Of a stretch of 64,000 nucleotides of DNA, positions 61,493-64,000 are shown piece by piece. Positions within the stretch are counted from its first letter, which is position 1, and each line of letters begins with the position of its first letter. Source of the DNA: Aspidiotus rigidus. Its lineage: Eukaryota; Arthropoda; Insecta; Hemiptera; Diaspididae. The notes under the pieces were generated by a model. It made no database searches. It saw only the letters and a list, made by a program, of their open reading frames with translations, and was not told where the DNA came from. The stretch is from positions 1,984,001 through 2,048,000 of the forward strand of contig JAVHKY010000046.1 of NCBI GenBank assembly GCA_035079385.1, written 5' to 3'. The translations under genes were made by a program, and so were the position numbers.

Positions 61493-62340
61493 ACACTACC
61501 CAAAAGCCTAAAAATCGCTGAGCTGAAATTATCAAATTGTAAATGAATTTTGAACGCTGAATTCAATGCCGTTCTCAGTTTTTTGATAGGACGTCTCAAT
61601 TTTTCGTGTTCGTATGAAAATATTCACGTTTATTCGCAGCGCGTAACACAACTTCTCGATACCTACCTGAAGTATTGCTGCCGTACAAAGTTGAATTGAC
61701 GTCTCGTAACTTAAATATCCAAATCGACGATCGGGAAGAAGTTACATTTTCTTAAAATAAGATTAATACGGCTAATTGAGATGTACTCGTAAATATGTGA
61801 TACTAGAACGATTTTTCAACGAGAAATCCAATTGTCACACCAGTTTTCCGATACAAGCATCCCTTCTTCCAATATTAGCGTTTTTGGATCGTGGTTTGGA
61901 TATACGTCAAAATGTTGACGTATATCCAACGTTCATTTCAACACAATTCAGAGTAGTGTGTGTTCATCCCACGTGAAACAAAGCTCCAATTTTCTAGATC
62001 TGAATTTTTCCCTGTTATTCCATCAATGAAGTAATAGTAGTGTGTTATTATCACGACTCACACACTCGCACCAATCGTCCAAAAGATACAGTTTGCCTGA
62101 TCGTCGATTTGGATGTACGTTAATTGGTTAATTTAACTTTGTACGGCAGAAATTGGCTATCGAGAAGAAACGCTACGTTCCGCAACAACGCGCTACGAAT
62201 TTCATGCGAATACGAAAAGTTGAGACGTCCTATCGAAAAACTGAGAACGGCATTGAATTCAGCGTTCAAAATTCATTGAAAATTAGATAATTATTTTAGC
62301 TCAGCAATTTTCAAAAAGTTTGAATTTGTTGGGTAGTGTA
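61493..62340. repeat. foldback with about 165-bp arms enclosing a MITE
   Basis: Left arm 61493-61660 and right arm 62160-62340 are reverse complements (ACACTACCCAAAAG against the GGGTAGTGT end; GAGACGTCCTATCGAAAAAC landmark). Almost the whole loop is the MITE 61678-62149. A lone arm occurs at 16500-16690. Confidence 0.8.
61678..62149. mobile_element. MITE, CTGCCGTACAAAG family, copy 3
   Basis: Ends CTGCCGTACAAAGTTGAATT and TTAACTTTGTACGGCAG. The inner part differs from copies 1 and 2 (GATCGTCGATTTGG arms), so it is a subfamily. It is nested within the foldback loop. Confidence 0.82.
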
Positions 62341-62794
62341 ATTCAAAGAGCGAACAATTTTCTATTTTTTGAAGCTCATTTCAGCAAACGAGAGCAGTTG
62401 TCATTGGTTGAAAATTAAAAACCAGATAGGGAATAAAGTGCGGTACAACCTCACCGCACTCTCGAACACCAAAACGTCTGTCGCGAGGGAAACCACTGCG
62501 CTGTTATCATATTCTACATTTCGGTCTTGTATAGAGTGGGCTGTGGACAAACACTTCAAGCGAAAAGTGAGCAGAGCCAGGGTAAAACCGAGTGAAAATC
62601 ATCAGTTGGGTATTTGGGGTATACATCCGTCAGAACGCACCTTTCTTGACATCATTCTTATGTTGGGAGAGTCTTGCCTTTAAAGCTTGACGGGTTTCTC
62701 CTACATAAGAACCGGGACAACCAGAACAGGGAACAGAATATATACAACACCAGACCTTTGGTCCATAGAGGTTTTATCTTCAGTATGGGAAAAT
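62341..62794 (-). pseudogene. PLE GIY-YIG endonuclease fragment
   Basis: On the minus strand from 62763, CIYSVPCSGCPGSYVGETRQ then ALKARLSQHKNDVKKGAF gives the CxxC and GxYxGET(G)R core and the helix after it. The frame breaks after 62637. The rest of the interval gives only partial, frameshifted matches. The usual glycine in ETGR is missing (ETRQ). Confidence 0.65.
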
Positions 62795-63306
62795 AAGTTT
62801 TAACAGGGAACCTGTTTTATGGGGGGTTATTTGAGAAATCTGCCGTGCGCCGTGCGCCGTCCGCCGTCCAGCGAAAAACTTGGAAAAATTTCGACTCTCG
62901 AGCTGTATATGATAGAAGGGGGACTTAGAAAAATTTCGACTCTCGAGCCATATATGATAGGAGAGGGACTTGGAAAAATTTCGACTCTCGAGCCATATAT
63001 GATAGAAGGGGGACTTAGAAAAATTTCGACTCTCGAGCCATATATGATAGGAGAGGGACTTGGAAAAATTTCGACTCTCGAGCCATATATGATAGGAGAG
63101 GGACTTAGAAAAATTTCGACTCTCGAGCCATATATGATAGGAGGGGGACTTAGAAAAATTTCGACTCTCGAGCTATATATGATAGGAGGGGTTCTCCAAA
63201 TCTAGGCTTCCTTGAATTTTCAATACCAAATCTCATTCGAATCATAAAACAGGTTCCCTGCGTTCCTCGTTTAACTTCGTTAAGGAAGCCGTCATTTTTA
63301 TCTCCT
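62795..63306 (+). repeat. PLE-type terminal repeat with 45-bp minisatellite
   Basis: Opens with TTTTAACAGGGAACCTGTTT, contains about seven 45-bp units (62872-63190), and closes with CATAAAACAGGTTCCCTGCG and CTTCGTTAAGGAAGCCGTCA. The opening and closing motifs are inverted copies of each other (AACAGGGAACCTGTTTTATG). It lies directly before a plus-strand PLE endonuclease tail. Confidence 0.7.
62872..63190 (+). repeat. 45-bp tandem repeat, about 7 units
   Basis: Unit landmarks: ACTTAGAAAAATTTCGACTC then TCGAGCCATATATGATAGGA. Units differ at few positions (ACTTGG/ACTTAG, GAGAGG/GGGGG). Being a multiple of three, the repeat is open on the plus strand and encodes KISTLEPYMIGEGLR repeats; this is probably incidental. 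Confidence 0.92.
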
Positions 63307-63483
63307 GGTGTTGTAAACGACGTCAAGAACCAAAATGATCATTTCAATACCGGACACACATTAAATTTGAAGAAAACTGTAATTATAGGCAGAACTGATA
63401 ATGATAAGAAAAGAAAGATTTTAGAAAAATTGAATATTATCAAGAATCCAAATAGCATCAACTTTAAAAGAGTAGCTAATTAA
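63307..63483 (+). pseudogene. PLE endonuclease C-terminal tail
   Basis: VVNDVKNQNDHFNTGHTLNL, then GRTDNDKKRKILEKLNIIKN and PNSINFKRVAN followed by a stop. The pattern HxxxxGHxxxxxxxxIIxxxxxxxKRxxLExLxIxxxxxSINFxxx is the usual end of PLE GIY-YIG proteins. Only about 58 codons remain. Confidence 0.65.
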
Positions 63484-64000
63484 AAGTCTACGCCACGACT
63501 GTACGTGATTCATCTCCGTCAACCTAATCTGGTACGCACTAGCCATTTCTTTTACACTTTGTTTAGCTCGTAATCTGCCTTATTATAGTTCAACACTGAG
63601 GATGAATGTGAAAGTCGATAATTAGGTATTGTTCACAATGACTACATATTTTGAATAATACCCAAAGAAGGCAGTTGAAGTTGATCATTCAAATATCCTT
63701 ATCAATATTAACTAGGGTTTGTTTACATTAATTACCTAATGATTTTTAATAATTAATAGCAATACGTAGTGAATATTGATTGTGTACAACCTATTTCCAA
63801 TTTATTATGTTTTCAAAAAATGTTTAAAAATACGAAATAAAACGAAAAAAAAAAAAAAAGAATTCTTCCGAAAGAAAGGTGGTAAGCTTTGTGACTCATA
63901 ATACAATGAAGAAGAAAATTCTACAGAGACGTATGCATTTTTTAGACAAATGAAAGTGCACGTAAGTTACAGTCTGCGACAAAGTGTGATTTTGTTTTAT
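63484..64000. other. no recognised gene
   Basis: Possible 3' sequence of the PLE fragment, then AT-rich DNA with an A-run at 63847-63859. Confidence 0.4.

Noticed and set aside
62819..63205. 128-codon repeat protein with 15-residue KISTLEPYMIG units
   Set aside because: The frame is open only because the 45-bp minisatellite unit is a multiple of three; related degenerate arrays at 43190 and 8850 are not open, so it is treated as non-coding.

Overview
The window is eukaryotic nuclear DNA, almost certainly from an arthropod and most likely an insect. It is AT-rich, has spliced genes with GT-AG introns, and is dense with transposable elements (TEs). Three host genes are recognisable: GAPDH (minus strand, five coding exons, 14574-20368), a heterotrimeric G-protein gamma subunit (plus strand, one coding exon, 32026-32238) and a G9a/GLP-type histone H3K9 methyltransferase, EHMT (minus strand, ten exons, 33063-59005, with the 5' part beyond the right edge). 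All exon joins in GAPDH and EHMT keep the reading frame, which is the main support for these models. The species cannot be fixed from the sequence; a sternorrhynchan hemipteran would fit the repeat style, but that is a guess.

Layout. 1-14573: no recognised exon; foldbacks, a MITE, a minus-strand copy of a rolling-circle-like repeat, microsatellites and one non-autonomous Helitron. GAPDH's last exon (about 80 residues) was not found here. 14574-20368: GAPDH; its 4.3-kb intron holds a 5'-truncated Dong/R4-like LINE sitting in a (TAA)n tract, a tRNA-derived SINE and several palindromes. 22241-31586: a head-to-tail run of about five units that look like Helentron/Helitron2-type rolling-circle elements, each ending in a hairpin plus CTTG and T-run, with nested MITEs, a MULE transposase fragment and an ORF resembling the N-terminal part of a Helitron protein. 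31586-35016: the G-gamma gene and, convergent to it, the SET, pre-SET and last ankyrin exons of EHMT. 35017-58506: one 23.5-kb EHMT intron inside the ankyrin repeats, filled with TEs: a diverged Helitron copy, a MULE transposase interrupted by a Penelope-like element (PLE), PLE terminal repeats, a PIN-like/CxC repeat protein pseudogene, LINE RNase H, an internally deleted Gypsy, a SINE and three more Helitrons, one inside a Gypsy protease gene. 58507-59005: two upstream ankyrin exons. 59006-64000: MITEs, a foldback with a nested MITE, and PLE fragments around a 45-bp minisatellite.

The host genes are unrelated housekeeping or signalling functions: glycolysis, heterochromatin H3K9 methylation and G-protein signalling. 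The most unusual structure is the 9.3-kb tandem run of rolling-circle-like units; the best-supported TE inferences are the Helitron boundaries (five loci, one verified by reading a Gypsy gene across the insertion) and the PLE inserted in a MULE with a 14-bp target duplication. No homology search was run, so family names rest on recognised motifs.
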